In this document: positions 43,038 to 51,586 of the stretch, one piece after another | Layout: every line of letters starts with the position of its first letter | Numbering within the stretch: position 1 is the stretch's first letter | Origin: Pseudomonas protegens | Lineage (GTDB): Bacteria > Pseudomonadota > Gammaproteobacteria > Pseudomonadales > Pseudomonadaceae | Length of the DNA: 64,000 nt | Reading direction: 5' to 3' | Assembly: GCF_013407925.2 (NCBI RefSeq) | Contig: NZ_CP060201.1 | Location: 1,860,001-1,924,000 of the forward strand | The notes under the pieces: model-generated | The model's input: the letters and a program-made list of their open reading frames with translations, nothing else | Database searches by the model: none | What the model was told of the DNA's origin: nothing | Position numbers and translations under genes: made by a program

Positions 43038-43436
43038 ATGAAACAACTCATCCTGCTGGCGGCCACCGCGCTGCTCGGCGCCTGCCAAGCCATGCAGCCT
43101 GCGGCCAAGGCCAGCCTCGATGGTGAAGTCTTCTACCTGCAGCGCATCGCCCTGCCACCGGCCGCCACCCTGAGCGTGAGCCTGCAGGACGTATCCCTGG
43201 CGGACGCGCCGGCGCAAGTCCTGGCCGAGCAGAGCGGTCCGATCAAGGGCCAGGTGCCGCTGCCGTTCCACCTCAGCTACGACCCGGCCCAGGTCAAGCC
43301 CGGCCACCGCTACGCGGTCAGCGCGCGGATCGAGCTGGACGGCAAGCTGATGTTCATCACTACCGAACACAACGGAGTCAATCTCGACGGCAAGGATCCC
43401 CAGCCGCTGAGACTCCGTGTCGACGCTGTACGTTAA
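43038..43436 (+). CDS. YbaY-family lipoprotein
   Basis: A 132-residue exported lipoprotein: signal MKQLILLAATALLGAC with lipidation Cys16. Residues after +1 are QAM, without Asp at +2, so outer-membrane sorting is expected. The mature part (LDGEVFYLQRIALPPAATLSVSLQDVS, then PFHLSYDPAQVKPGHRYAVSARI) resembles the YbaY/type III secretion chaperone-like (DUF4426-type) beta-sandwich proteins often annotated as YbaY lipoproteins. Function unknown. It follows plsB and precedes the DUF4197 gene by 24 bases, so those two are probably one unit. Confidence 0.8.
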   Translation: MKQLILLAATALLGACQAMQPAAKASLDGEVFYLQRIALPPAATLSVSLQDVSLADAPAQVLAEQSGPIKGQVPLPFHLSYDPAQVKPGHRYAVSARIELDGKLMFITTEHNGVNLDGKDPQPLRLRVDAVR

Positions 43437-43460
43437 CTCTCATTGTCCAAGGAAGCCGCC

Positions 43461-44150
43461 ATGCTCCGTACTTCGCTCCGCTTCACCAGCCTGTGCGCTG
43501 GTCTGTTGATCTCCGCCAGCGCCCTGGCCCTGTCCCTCAGCGACCTGTCCCAGGGTGACGCCAGCGGCGGCCTCAAGGACGCCCTGACCCAGGGCGCGCA
43601 GATCGCCGTGAAACAGCTGGGGACCCCTGGCGGTTTCAGCAACAACCCCGATGTGCGCATCGAACTGCCGGGCAACCTGGGCAAAGTGGCGAAGAAGATG
43701 AAGCAGTTCGGCATGGGTGATCAGGTCGATCAGCTGGAAACCAGCATGAACAAGGCCGCCGAGGCGGCAGTGCCACAAGCCCAGGCGCTGCTGGTGGATG
43801 CGGTGAAGAAAATGACCGTGGCGGACGCCAAGGGCATTCTCGCCGGTGGCAAGGACTCTGCCACCCAGTACCTGGACAAGAGCAGCCGCGAGCAGATCCG
43901 CGCCAAGTTCCTGCCGATCGTCAAGCAGGCCACCGACCAGGTGGGCCTGGCCAAGCAGTACAACTCCTTCGCAGGCCAGGCCGCGACCCTGGGTGTACTG
44001 GATGCCAAGAGCGCCAACATCGAAAGCTACGTGACCGAGCAAGCCCTCAATGGCCTGTTCGAAATGATCGGCAAGCAGGAAGAAGCCATTCGCCAGAACC
44101 CGGCGGCCGCGGCCACCAGCCTGGCCAAGAAAGTCTTCGGCACCCTGTAA
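43461..44150 (+). CDS. DUF4197 exported protein
   Basis: A 229-residue protein with a signal peptide (MLRTSLRFTSLCAGLLISASALA, cleavage after residue 23). The mature part is helical and contains GGLKDALTQGAQIAVKQLG, LEKT-type charged stretches and ASTVAKKVF-like end, matching DUF4197 proteins of proteobacteria, whose function is unknown. I chose the ATG at 43461 for its AAGGAAG ribosome site; an ATG six codons earlier overlaps it. Periplasmic location expected. REP copies follow the stop. Confidence 0.85.
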   Translation: MLRTSLRFTSLCAGLLISASALALSLSDLSQGDASGGLKDALTQGAQIAVKQLGTPGGFSNNPDVRIELPGNLGKVAKKMKQFGMGDQVDQLETSMNKAAEAAVPQAQALLVDAVKKMTVADAKGILAGGKDSATQYLDKSSREQIRAKFLPIVKQATDQVGLAKQYNSFAGQAATLGVLDAKSANIESYVTEQALNGLFEMIGKQEEAIRQNPAAAATSLAKKVFGTL

Positions 44151-44167
44151 AGACCTTCCCCTCAGCG

Positions 44168-44248
44168 GTAGGAGCCAGCTGGCTGGCGAAGGCGTCTGTA
44201 GGCAGACGCCGGCCTCAAGGGCCTGTTCGCCGGCAAGCCGGCTCCTAC
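44168..44248. repeat. REP inverted pair (REPIN), first of two between the DUF4197 gene and the RND gene
   Basis: GTAGGAGCCAGCTGGCTGGCG at 44168 faces TTCGCCGGCAAGCCGGCTCC ending 44248. The spacer contains its own stem GGCGTCTG/CAGACGCC. The first copy is diverged at its centre (CTGGCTGG instead of CTTGCCGG). Confidence 0.85.
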
Positions 44249-44290
44249 GCCAGGTGCAATGTGCGCCCCTTGATCACACCCGCACCGCAA

Positions 44291-44368
44291 AAGCTGGCTT
44301 GCCAGCGAAGGCGTCGCCAGAACAGGCGTCCGCCTCAGGGGCCTGTTCGCCGGCAAACCGGCCCCTAG
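44291..44368. repeat. REP inverted pair, second, overlapping the stop codon of the RND gene
   Basis: AAGCTGGCTTGCCAGCGAAGG at 44291 faces TTCGCCGGCAAACCGGCCCC ending at 44368. The right arm contains the stop codon (minus-strand TAG at 44367-44365) of the RND transporter. The left arm lacks the usual GTAGGAGC head. Confidence 0.85.
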
Positions 44369-47300
44369 GATTTCTTGACGCGGAACCAGGCCGCGTAAAG
44401 GGCCGGCAGGAACAGCAGGGTCAATGCCGTCGCCACGATCAGCCCGCCCATGATGGCCACCGCCATCGGCCCGAAGAACACGCTGCGTGACAGCGGAATC
44501 ATCGCCAGCACCGCCGCCAGGGCCGTCAGCACGATAGGCCGGAAACGCCGCACCGTGGCTTCGATGATCGCGTCCCAGGGCTGCTGCCCGGCCTTGATGT
44601 CCTGCTCGATCTGATCCACCAGGATCACCGAGTTGCGCATGATCATCCCCGACAGGGCAATGGTCCCGAGCATCGCCACGAAGCCGAACGGCTGGCGGAA
44701 CACCAGCAGAAACAGGGTGACCCCGATCAGCCCCAGGGGCGCGGTGAGAAACACCATGGCCGTGCGCGAGAAACTGCGCAGCTGGATCATCAGCAAGGTC
44801 AGCACCACCACGATGAACAGCGGCACGCCAGCCTTCACCGAGTTCTGGCCACGGGTCGAGTCCTCGACGGTGCCGCCCACCTCCAGCAGGTAGCCATCCG
44901 GCAGTTCGGCGCGGACCGGCTCCAGGGTCGGCAGAATCTGCTGCACCAGGGTCGCCGGCTGCTCCTTGCCGTAGATATCGGCTCGCACCGTGACGTTGGG
45001 CAGGCGGTTGCGGTGCCAGATCACCCCTTCCTCAAAGCCGTATTCCAGGGTCGCCACCTGTGACAGCGACACGCTCTTGCCGTTGTCGGTGGGCACCGCC
45101 AGGCTCGGCAGCAATGCCAGCTCGGTGCGTTCCTGCCGGGTGCCCCGCAGGAGGATCTCGATCAGCTCGTTGTCCTCGCGGTACTGGCTGACGGTGGAGC
45201 CGATCAGCGAGCTCTGCAGGAACTTCGACAGGTTGGCAGTGCTGACGCCCAGAGCCCGGGCCCGGTCCTGATCGACGTTCAGGTAAACCACCTTGCTCGG
45301 CTCCTCCCAGTCCAGGTGCACGTTGACCACATGGGGGTTCTCCCGCACCTTGGCCGCCACCTTGCGGGCCAGGGCGCGAACTTCCTCGATGTGCTCGCCG
45401 GTGACCCGGAACTGCACCGGGTAACCCACGGGCGGGCCGTTTTCCAGCCGCGTGACCCGCGAGCGCAGGGCCGGGAACTGTTCATTGAGGGTCGAGATCA
45501 GCCAGCCCCGCAGGCTTTCGCGCTCCTCGATGGACTTGGCCAGCACCACGAACTGGGCAAAGCTGGTGGCCGGCAGTTGCTGATCCAGCGGCAGGTAGAA
45601 ACGCGGCGAACCGGTGCCCACATAGGCCACGTAGTTATCGATGCCCGGGTGATCCTTGAGCATCGCCTCCAGGCGCTTGACCTCGTCGGCGGTATTGCTC
45701 AGGGACGCGCCCTCCGCCAGCTTCAGGTCGACCATCAGCTCCAGGCGTCCCGAGGCCGGGAAGAACTGCTGCGGAACGAAGCGGAACAGCATGACCGAGC
45801 CGACAAACGCCAGGAGGGTCAGGACGATCACGGTCTTGCGCCGCTCCACGCACCAGCCCACCACCCGGCGCACGCGCTGGTAGAAAGGCGTGCCGTGGGG
45901 ATTGGACTCGGCGCCGTGCTTGGCGGCATGGAGCTTGGCCAGATCCGGAAGGAGCTTCTCCCCCAGGTAGGGAACGAACACCACGGCGGCGATCCACGAC
46001 GCCACCAGGGCAATGGTCACCACCTGAAAGATCGAGCGGGTGTACTCGCCAGTGCCGGACTGGGCCGTGGCAATCGGCAAGAAGCCTGCAGCGGTGATCA
46101 GGGTGCCGGTGAGCATGGGGAAAGCGGTGCTGGTCCAGGCAAAGCTGGCGGCCTTGATCCGGTCAAAGCCCTGTTCCATCTTGATCGCCATCATCTCCAC
46201 CGCGATGATCGCGTCGTCCACCAACAGCCCCAGGGCCAGCACCAGCGCGCCGAGGGAAATCTTGTGCAGGCCGATCCCCAGGTAGTACATGGTGGCGAAC
46301 GTCATCGCCAGTACCAGGGGAATCGCCAGGGCCACCACCATCCCGGTGCGCACGCCCAGCGAGAAGAAGCTCACCAGCAGGACGATGATCAGCGCCTCGG
46401 CCAGCACCCGCACGAACTCGCCGACCCCGGTCTTCACCGCCGCCGGCTGGTCGGACACCTTGCGCAGCTCCATCCCTGCCGGCAGGCTGTTCTGCAGGCG
46501 CGAGAACTCGCCTTCCAGGGCCTTGCCCAGCACCAGGATGTCGCCGCCCTCCTTCATCGCCACCGCCAGGCCGATGGCGTCCTCGCCCATGAAGCGCATG
46601 CGTGGGGCCGGCGGATCATTGAAGCCCCGGCGCACATCCGCCACATCACCGATGCGGAAGGTGCGGTCAGCGATGCGGATCGGGAAATTGCGAATCTGCT
46701 CCACCGTCTGGAAATTGCCCGATACCCGCAATTGCACCCGCTCGCTGGGGGTCTCGAAGAACCCGGCGGTGGAGACGGCGTTCTGTTCCTCCAGCGCCTG
46801 CTGCACCGCGGCCAGCGGCAGACCCAGGGTCGCCAGCTTAACGTTGGACAGTTCGATCCAGATTTTCTCGTCCTGCAGGCCCAGCAGGTCGACCTTGCCC
46901 ACGTCCTTGACCCGCTGCAGCTGGATCTGGATGCGGTCGGCGTAATCCTTGAGCACGGCGTAGTCGAAGCCCTTGCCCGTCAGCGCATAGATATTGCCGA
47001 AGGTGGTGCCGAACTCATCGTTGAAGAACGGCCCCTGGATGCCCGACGGCAAGGTATGGCGGATGTCGCTGATCTTCTTGCGGACCTGGTACCAGAGATC
47101 GGGAATCTCGTTGGAATGCATCGAGTCCCGGGCAATGAAGGTCACCTGGGATTCCCCGGGGCGGGAGAAGGACACGATGCGATCGTATTCACCGGTTTCC
47201 ATCAGTTTCTTTTCAATGCGCTCAGTGACCTGGCGCGACACTTCCTGGGCCGTGGCCCCCGGCCAGTTGGTGCGGATCACCATGGCCTTGAAGGTGAAAG

Positions 47301-47421
47301 GCGGGTCTTCGCTCTGGCCCAGCTTGGTGTAGGACAAGGCGCCGACAATGGCTAGCAATAGCATCAGGAACAGGACGATCTGGCGATTGCGCAACGCCCA
47401 GGCGGAAAGGTTGAAACCCAT
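44365..47421 (-). CDS. mexK: RND efflux pump inner-membrane transporter, MexK-like
   Basis: Proton-driven exporter of 1018 residues, the usual size of HAE1/AcrB-type pumps, with an N-terminal helix, two large periplasmic domains and 12 membrane helices in two groups (about 335-470 and 870-1015). The helix-4 Asp pair lies in GLLVDDAIIAVEM. The RND motif near 400 and TAPLGLIGVTLFLLV region are intact. It is downstream of the adaptor by 5 bases and the order plsB ... transporter-adaptor/TetR-rsmJ matches mexK-mexJ-mexL of P. aeruginosa as I recall. No outer-membrane channel gene is present, as with MexJK, which uses OprM-type partners. The symbol is by analogy. Confidence 0.8.
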   Translation of the reverse strand: MGFNLSAWALRNRQIVLFLMLLLAIVGALSYTKLGQSEDPPFTFKAMVIRTNWPGATAQEVSRQVTERIEKKLMETGEYDRIVSFSRPGESQVTFIARDSMHSNEIPDLWYQVRKKISDIRHTLPSGIQGPFFNDEFGTTFGNIYALTGKGFDYAVLKDYADRIQIQLQRVKDVGKVDLLGLQDEKIWIELSNVKLATLGLPLAAVQQALEEQNAVSTAGFFETPSERVQLRVSGNFQTVEQIRNFPIRIADRTFRIGDVADVRRGFNDPPAPRMRFMGEDAIGLAVAMKEGGDILVLGKALEGEFSRLQNSLPAGMELRKVSDQPAAVKTGVGEFVRVLAEALIIVLLVSFFSLGVRTGMVVALAIPLVLAMTFATMYYLGIGLHKISLGALVLALGLLVDDAIIAVEMMAIKMEQGFDRIKAASFAWTSTAFPMLTGTLITAAGFLPIATAQSGTGEYTRSIFQVVTIALVASWIAAVVFVPYLGEKLLPDLAKLHAAKHGAESNPHGTPFYQRVRRVVGWCVERRKTVIVLTLLAFVGSVMLFRFVPQQFFPASGRLELMVDLKLAEGASLSNTADEVKRLEAMLKDHPGIDNYVAYVGTGSPRFYLPLDQQLPATSFAQFVVLAKSIEERESLRGWLISTLNEQFPALRSRVTRLENGPPVGYPVQFRVTGEHIEEVRALARKVAAKVRENPHVVNVHLDWEEPSKVVYLNVDQDRARALGVSTANLSKFLQSSLIGSTVSQYREDNELIEILLRGTRQERTELALLPSLAVPTDNGKSVSLSQVATLEYGFEEGVIWHRNRLPNVTVRADIYGKEQPATLVQQILPTLEPVRAELPDGYLLEVGGTVEDSTRGQNSVKAGVPLFIVVVLTLLMIQLRSFSRTAMVFLTAPLGLIGVTLFLLVFRQPFGFVAMLGTIALSGMIMRNSVILVDQIEQDIKAGQQPWDAIIEATVRRFRPIVLTALAAVLAMIPLSRSVFFGPMAVAIMGGLIVATALTLLFLPALYAAWFRVKKS

Positions 47422-47426
47422 CGGGA

Positions 47427-48515
47427 CTACTCCTTGGCCGCCAGGTTGACCACACGATTGGAGCGATCCACCGGGCGTACCTGCAAGCCCTCATGGAGCA
47501 CATGCACCCCGGCGGCCACCACCCAATCACTGGCACTCAAGCCTTCGAGCACCGGCACGCTCTTCTCGCCGAAGGCACCGACCCGCACCGGCGTCTTGTG
47601 CAGGGTGTTGTTGGCGTCGACACGCCAGACGTAGGTCGCGCCACCTTCGGCAGACAGGGCCGACAACGGCACCGACAGCGACTGCGCATCGGTGTGCTGG
47701 ATAAACACCCGGGCACTCTGGCCCAGCTCCGCCGGAACCTTGCCGGCCATGAAAGCGATGCGTGCGGCAAAGGTTCGGGACTTGGGATCGGCCGCTGGCG
47801 ACAGCTCGCGGATGCGACCGTCGAAACGCTGGCCCGGCTGGGTCCAGAGCTCCACCGACACCGGCTGGCCAATCTTGAAGCGAGCGTAGTTCTGCTCGGG
47901 GAAGCTGATCAGCACTTCACGCTCACCGTCCGTGGCCAGGGTGAATACCGTCTGCCCCGCCGCCACCACTTGCCCGACTTCCACGGCGCGCTTGGCCACC
48001 ACGCCATCCTGGGGGGCCCGCAGCACGGCATAACCGGCCTGGTTGTTGGCCACGTCGAACTCGGCCTTGATCTGCTTCAGCCGCGCTTCACCGGCGCGGT
48101 AGAGGTTTTCGGCATTGTCGTACTGGGAACGGCTGACCATCTGCCGCTCCAGCAGGGTCTTGTAGCGATCGCGCTCGGCACGCACCAGGTTGAGGTTGGC
48201 GGTGGCCGCCGTGACCTGGGCCCGGGTGGCTTCAAGCTGCAGGCGCACGTCCTGAGGATCGAGCTCGGCCAGGGGCTGATTGGCCTTGACCCGCTCGCCC
48301 TCCTCGACCAGTCGTCGACTGACCTTGCCGCCAATGCGGAATGCCAGCTCGGGTTCGTAACGGGCACGCACCTCGCCGGGATAACTGTCCGCAGCCTGTG
48401 CCGAAGGCTCTGGCTGGACCACCATGGCCGGCCGGATCCCCATTTGAACGGGCTCTTCGTGCCCACAAGCAGACAGAAAAAAAGCCAGGCTGACTGGCAA
48501 GGCATAGCGGAACAT
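47427..48515 (-). CDS. mexJ: RND efflux periplasmic adaptor lipoprotein, MexJ-like
   Basis: Membrane fusion protein of 362 residues linking the transporter to an outer-membrane channel. The lipobox LSAC gives Cys17 after a short signal. The order is barrel-sandwich/lipoyl (VRARYEPELAFRIGGKVSRRLV), a helical hairpin (VTAATANLNLVRAERDRYKTLLERQMVSRSQYDN region), lipoyl return (LRAPQDGVVAKRAVEVGQVV), then beta barrel. It is the first gene of the pump operon and divergent from the TetR gene; expression is probably repressed from the operator at 48552-48596. Confidence 0.85.
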   Translation of the reverse strand: MFRYALPVSLAFFLSACGHEEPVQMGIRPAMVVQPEPSAQAADSYPGEVRARYEPELAFRIGGKVSRRLVEEGERVKANQPLAELDPQDVRLQLEATRAQVTAATANLNLVRAERDRYKTLLERQMVSRSQYDNAENLYRAGEARLKQIKAEFDVANNQAGYAVLRAPQDGVVAKRAVEVGQVVAAGQTVFTLATDGEREVLISFPEQNYARFKIGQPVSVELWTQPGQRFDGRIRELSPAADPKSRTFAARIAFMAGKVPAELGQSARVFIQHTDAQSLSVPLSALSAEGGATYVWRVDANNTLHKTPVRVGAFGEKSVPVLEGLSASDWVVAAGVHVLHEGLQVRPVDRSNRVVNLAAKE

Positions 48516-48551
48516 GGCGGCGACCCTTCGCTAATGGTGCTTTGAATAATT

Positions 48552-48596
48552 ATACTGGCCGGTATGTTATTAATAGCAAACTCACCAGTCCAGTAT
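48552..48596. promoter_or_regulatory. Divergent promoter-operator of the MexJK-like pump and its TetR gene
   Basis: ATACTGGCCGGTAT (48552-48565) is a near-perfect palindrome, the size of a TetR half-site pair. A second related copy, ACCAGTCCAGTAT (48584-48596), is inverted relative to it and 18 bases away. A minus-strand -10 hexamer TATAAT (48554-48549) overlaps the first copy, so repressor binding there would block the pump promoter; the second copy lies 13 bases from the TetR start and would give autorepression. Confidence 0.75.
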
Positions 48597-48608
48597 TAAC
48601 AGCGAAAA

Positions 48609-49244
48609 ATGTCCGACAATCTCTCCGCAAACGTTGGGCCAGGCAGGCCCAAGGATCTGGCCAAGCGCCAGGCCATCCTCGAAGCAGCGAAAAACCTGTT
48701 TCTGAGCAATGGCTACGCCAGTACCAGCATGGATGCGGTCGCCGCCGAAGCCGGCGTTTCAAAGCTCACGGTGTATAGCCACTTCAATGACAAGGAGACC
48801 CTGTTCACCGCCGCGGTGGTGGCCAAGTGCGAAGAACAGCTGCCGACGCTGATCTACGAACTGACGCCCGACACGTCGGTGGAAGGCGTCCTGCTGAACA
48901 TCGCCCGAGGCTTTCACCAACTGATCAACAGCGACGAGTCGGTGAACCTGCATCGCCTGATCATGGCCCTGGGCAACCAGGATCCCAAGCTCTCGCAGAT
49001 GTTCATCGAGGCCGGCCCGGAGCGCGTGTTGCAAGGCATGGAACGGCTGCTGAGGCGAATCAATGAGTTGGGCACCTTGCACATCGACAAGCCGCGCAAT
49101 GCCGCCGAACACTTCTTCTGCATGCTCAAGGGCGGGGCCAACTTCCGCCTGCTCTATGGCTGCGGCGAGCCGTTGAAGGGCGCCGCGGCGGAAGAGCACG
49201 TGCAGGAAGTGGTGGCGCTGTTCATCCGCGCCTACCGGCCATAA
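48609..49244 (+). CDS. mexL: TetR-family repressor, MexL-like
   Basis: A 211-residue regulator with an N-terminal helix-turn-helix (TSMDAVAAEAGVSKLTVYSHFNDKE region, residues about 38-60) and a helical ligand domain. MexL of P. aeruginosa is of the same length and position and represses mexJK and itself; the function here is by analogy. It is divergent from the adaptor gene, and its ATG lies 13 bases from the second operator copy. A REP pair follows. Confidence 0.85.
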   Translation: MSDNLSANVGPGRPKDLAKRQAILEAAKNLFLSNGYASTSMDAVAAEAGVSKLTVYSHFNDKETLFTAAVVAKCEEQLPTLIYELTPDTSVEGVLLNIARGFHQLINSDESVNLHRLIMALGNQDPKLSQMFIEAGPERVLQGMERLLRRINELGTLHIDKPRNAAEHFFCMLKGGANFRLLYGCGEPLKGAAAEEHVQEVVALFIRAYRP

Positions 49245-49272
49245 AAACCGGCATGTGCAGGAGCTGGCTGGC

Positions 49273-49334
49273 GTAGGAGCTGGCTTGCCAGCGAAGAGGC
49301 CCTGGATCGCCTTCGCCGGCAAGCCGGCGCCTAC
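49273..49334. repeat. REP inverted pair (REPIN) between tetR and rsmJ
   Basis: GTAGGAGCTGGCTTGCCAGC from 49273 faces TTCGCCGGCAAGCCGGCGCC ending 49334, with a spacer of about 10 bases. Placed between convergent genes like the other pairs. An extra degenerate half-copy (GAGCTGGCTGG) lies just before it at 49261. Confidence 0.9.
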
Positions 49335-49371
49335 AACCAGGAGCCCTCCCCTGAAACTGCCTAGATCGGAT

Positions 49372-50154
49372 TCAGGCCTTGAGGGCCTTCTTCGGATAGA
49401 TGTCATAGCGGCTGGACTTGCCCTCCAGCCCGTGACTCGGCTTGGGTCCGTCAATGCAGGGTGCCTTGCGCGGACGCTTGACCACCACCCGATGGCTGGC
49501 CAGGGCCAGGGCTGCGGCCAGCAGCGCTGGCGCATCGTTGTCATCCCCCACCAGCGGGCGGAACAGGCGCATTTCCTTTTTCACCAAGGCGCTTTTTTCC
49601 CGATGAGGAAACATCGGATCGAGGTAGATCACCTGGGGCGGCTCGCCCTCCCAGTTGCGCATCAGCTCGATGGAGTTGCCCTTGAGCAACTGCATGCGAG
49701 CCACGATCGGCGCCACTTCGGCGTCCAGCGCGGCACGGGCCAGGCCGTCTTCCAGCAGCGCGCCAATCAACGGCTGGCGTTCGATCAGGCTCATCTCGCA
49801 CCCAAGGGTGGCCAGGACAAAACCGTCCTTGCCCAACCCCGCCGTGGCATCCAGCACTCGAGGCCGCACGCCTTGCGCCACCCCCACCGCCTTGGCGATC
49901 ATCTGTCCGCTGCCACCGCCATACAGGCGTCGATGGGCCGCGCCGCCTTCCACGAAGTCGACCCGTACCGGCCCCGGCGCATCGGCCCCCAGTTGCTGCA
50001 ATTGCAGGCCCTGCTCACCGACCTGCAGGGCGAACTCCGGCTCGTCGATCTGCAAGGGCAGCCCCAGGCGCTCGGCCCATTGCCGCGCCAGGGGCTCGAA
50101 GCCAGCGCCCAGGGCCTCGACGTGGATGCGGCAGGCCGCGGGTTGCTCATTCAT
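49372..50154 (-). CDS. rsmJ: 16S rRNA (guanine1516-N2)-methyltransferase RsmJ
   Basis: SAM-dependent enzyme that methylates G1516 of 16S rRNA. The 260-residue product has the SAM motif [17 protein letters not shown] near 105 and the target-base motif [15 protein letters not shown] near 180, with RPRKAP later, typical of RsmJ (DUF548). I started at the ATG 50154 ([10 protein letters not shown]); a GTG four codons earlier is possible. The PAO1 counterpart lies next to mexL as I recall, supporting the order. Confidence 0.93.
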   Translation of the reverse strand: MNEQPAACRIHVEALGAGFEPLARQWAERLGLPLQIDEPEFALQVGEQGLQLQQLGADAPGPVRVDFVEGGAAHRRLYGGGSGQMIAKAVGVAQGVRPRVLDATAGLGKDGFVLATLGCEMSLIERQPLIGALLEDGLARAALDAEVAPIVARMQLLKGNSIELMRNWEGEPPQVIYLDPMFPHREKSALVKKEMRLFRPLVGDDNDAPALLAAALALASHRVVVKRPRKAPCIDGPKPSHGLEGKSSRYDIYPKKALKA

Positions 50155-50248
50155 CTGAAACCACACTCAAAAAATTAATGATCGGCAAAAACTGCCGATA
50201 ACAGAACTATCGGCCATTTTGCCAGAGCTCAAGCGTCGACCGAGAGCA

Positions 50249-50866
50249 ATGTCAGACATTCAACGCACATCGATAGGTTATATCTCTCGCCACGGCGACT
50301 ATGGCCTACGCAACTCCCAGGCACTGAGCGGCGTCAGCCATCTGTGGCAGGACTTCTTTGCCCAGGCCCTGGCCGAGCAACGGGGAGATGGCGCGAGCGT
50401 TGAAGGGCTGCCGGCAGTTGCCGTCGACGGCCCGGTAGAACCGGCGGGCGGCAGCGATGTGCTGACGCAGATCGTCAATCAGCGCCACTGCGACGTGCAG
50501 GAAACCGAAGTCCGCCCTCCCGAGCCGCTGTTCCTGCCGATTGCCGAATTCGAACTGGATCTGCTGGACAAACCCGCTGCGCCTTTCCCGCCGGAAGAAA
50601 TCATCGCCCAGCAACGCCAGCAGGACTTCGAAAGTGGCTGGGTGCGGCCGCTCGTGCTCAATGCCGGCCAGCCAGTGCCCGCTCCCGGCCCGGCACCGGA
50701 GCCGCGCCCTCTGCACCTGCCAATTGCCGAATTCGAGCTGGATCTACTGGACAAGCCGGCCGAACCGTTCCCGCCGGAAGAACTCATCGAACAGCAACGG
50801 CAGATGGACTTCGACATCGGCTGGGCACGCCCGCTGATCCTGCAGAACCTGCGCATCGCCGCCTGA
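50249..50866 (+). CDS. Hypothetical protein with a duplicated 44-residue module
   Basis: From ATG 50249 it encodes 205 residues (MSDIQRTSIGYIS); the ribosome site is weak and an ATG ten codons earlier is possible. The C-terminal half has two copies of one module beginning LPIAEFELDLLDKP, followed by FPPEE and ending GWxRPLxL: by my count 35 of 44 positions are identical (approx. residues 92-135 and 155-198), separated by a Pro-rich linker (PAPGPAPEPRP). The N-terminus has a short YGLRNSQALSG segment. No signal peptide or membrane helix. Function unknown. Divergent from rsmJ by 95 bases. Confidence 0.8.
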   Translation: MSDIQRTSIGYISRHGDYGLRNSQALSGVSHLWQDFFAQALAEQRGDGASVEGLPAVAVDGPVEPAGGSDVLTQIVNQRHCDVQETEVRPPEPLFLPIAEFELDLLDKPAAPFPPEEIIAQQRQQDFESGWVRPLVLNAGQPVPAPGPAPEPRPLHLPIAEFELDLLDKPAEPFPPEELIEQQRQMDFDIGWARPLILQNLRIAA

Positions 50867-50874
50867 GCCGCGCT

Positions 50875-51573
50875 TTAGCGACACACCCACCAAGGCCCTA
50901 CATCCAGATGGAAATGGTTGCGGTGCGCGCTGTTGTAGTCCGGCCCCAGCACCACATTGAACGCATCGCAGGCGCCGTCCCGGGCCAAGCGCAAAAAGCG
51001 CCCTTCGTTGCTGTCCCTGGGCCAGTCCCGCAGCACGCTGATACTGCGTCCATCGCTCAAACGAAAGCCGGCGATATCCAGGGCATTGGCGCTGGCATGC
51101 TGACTGCGCGCCGCCTTTTCGCGGCTATACATATTGCGGCAGGCAAAGCTGCCCAGGTGATCGACCCGCGCCACCGACTGCCCATACACCGCCTGCGCCG
51201 CCGGCTGCAGCCCATGACGCTCAAACAGGGCAAAAGCCACGGCCAGCGGGCAACTGGCGAGAAAGCTGCTGCTCAACGCAACTGCACCACCTTGCACCCG
51301 CAAGGTATTGCTCAGCGGACAGGCCACATCGCCACGACTGTCGGGTTGGCGGCTGGTGCGCAAACCGGAGCGCGCCAACACCTGATCGCACAGCTGCGGA
51401 TCGTCCCGCAGCCGCGCCAGCTTGAAACGGGTCAGTAGATTGGGCTTGGCCTGCACATCCAATGGCGCCCAGGGGTTCCACGCATCAGCCACCGGCAACC
51501 AGCCCAGGCGGATGCCGATCAACAACAGGGCGCCCAGCAGCAACAGGGCGCCCAGCACTTTCAGCCTCCGCAC
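50875..51573 (-). CDS. Extensin-like C-terminal domain protein, membrane-anchored
   Basis: A 232-residue protein with one N-terminal hydrophobic helix (residues about 5-22), anchoring it in the inner membrane with the domain in the periplasm. The domain has RSQHASANALDIAGFRLSDG and the end HRNHFHLDVGPWWVC. Extensin-like (PF06904) bacterial proteins share the conserved His/Asp pattern of D-Ala-D-Ala carboxypeptidase-like metallohydrolases (H-x6-D and HxH), suggesting peptidoglycan hydrolysis, which is not shown for this one. Four or more cysteines may form disulfides. Confidence 0.85.
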   Translation of the reverse strand: MRRLKVLGALLLLGALLLIGIRLGWLPVADAWNPWAPLDVQAKPNLLTRFKLARLRDDPQLCDQVLARSGLRTSRQPDSRGDVACPLSNTLRVQGGAVALSSSFLASCPLAVAFALFERHGLQPAAQAVYGQSVARVDHLGSFACRNMYSREKAARSQHASANALDIAGFRLSDGRSISVLRDWPRDSNEGRFLRLARDGACDAFNVVLGPDYNSAHRNHFHLDVGPWWVCR

Positions 51574-51586
51574 ACAAACTCCCTAT

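Noticed and set aside
40467..43370. Long minus-strand open frame of more than 900 codons opposite plsB
   Set aside because: PlsB has intact catalytic motifs on the plus strand; the antisense frame has the same His/Gln-rich composition and no domain.
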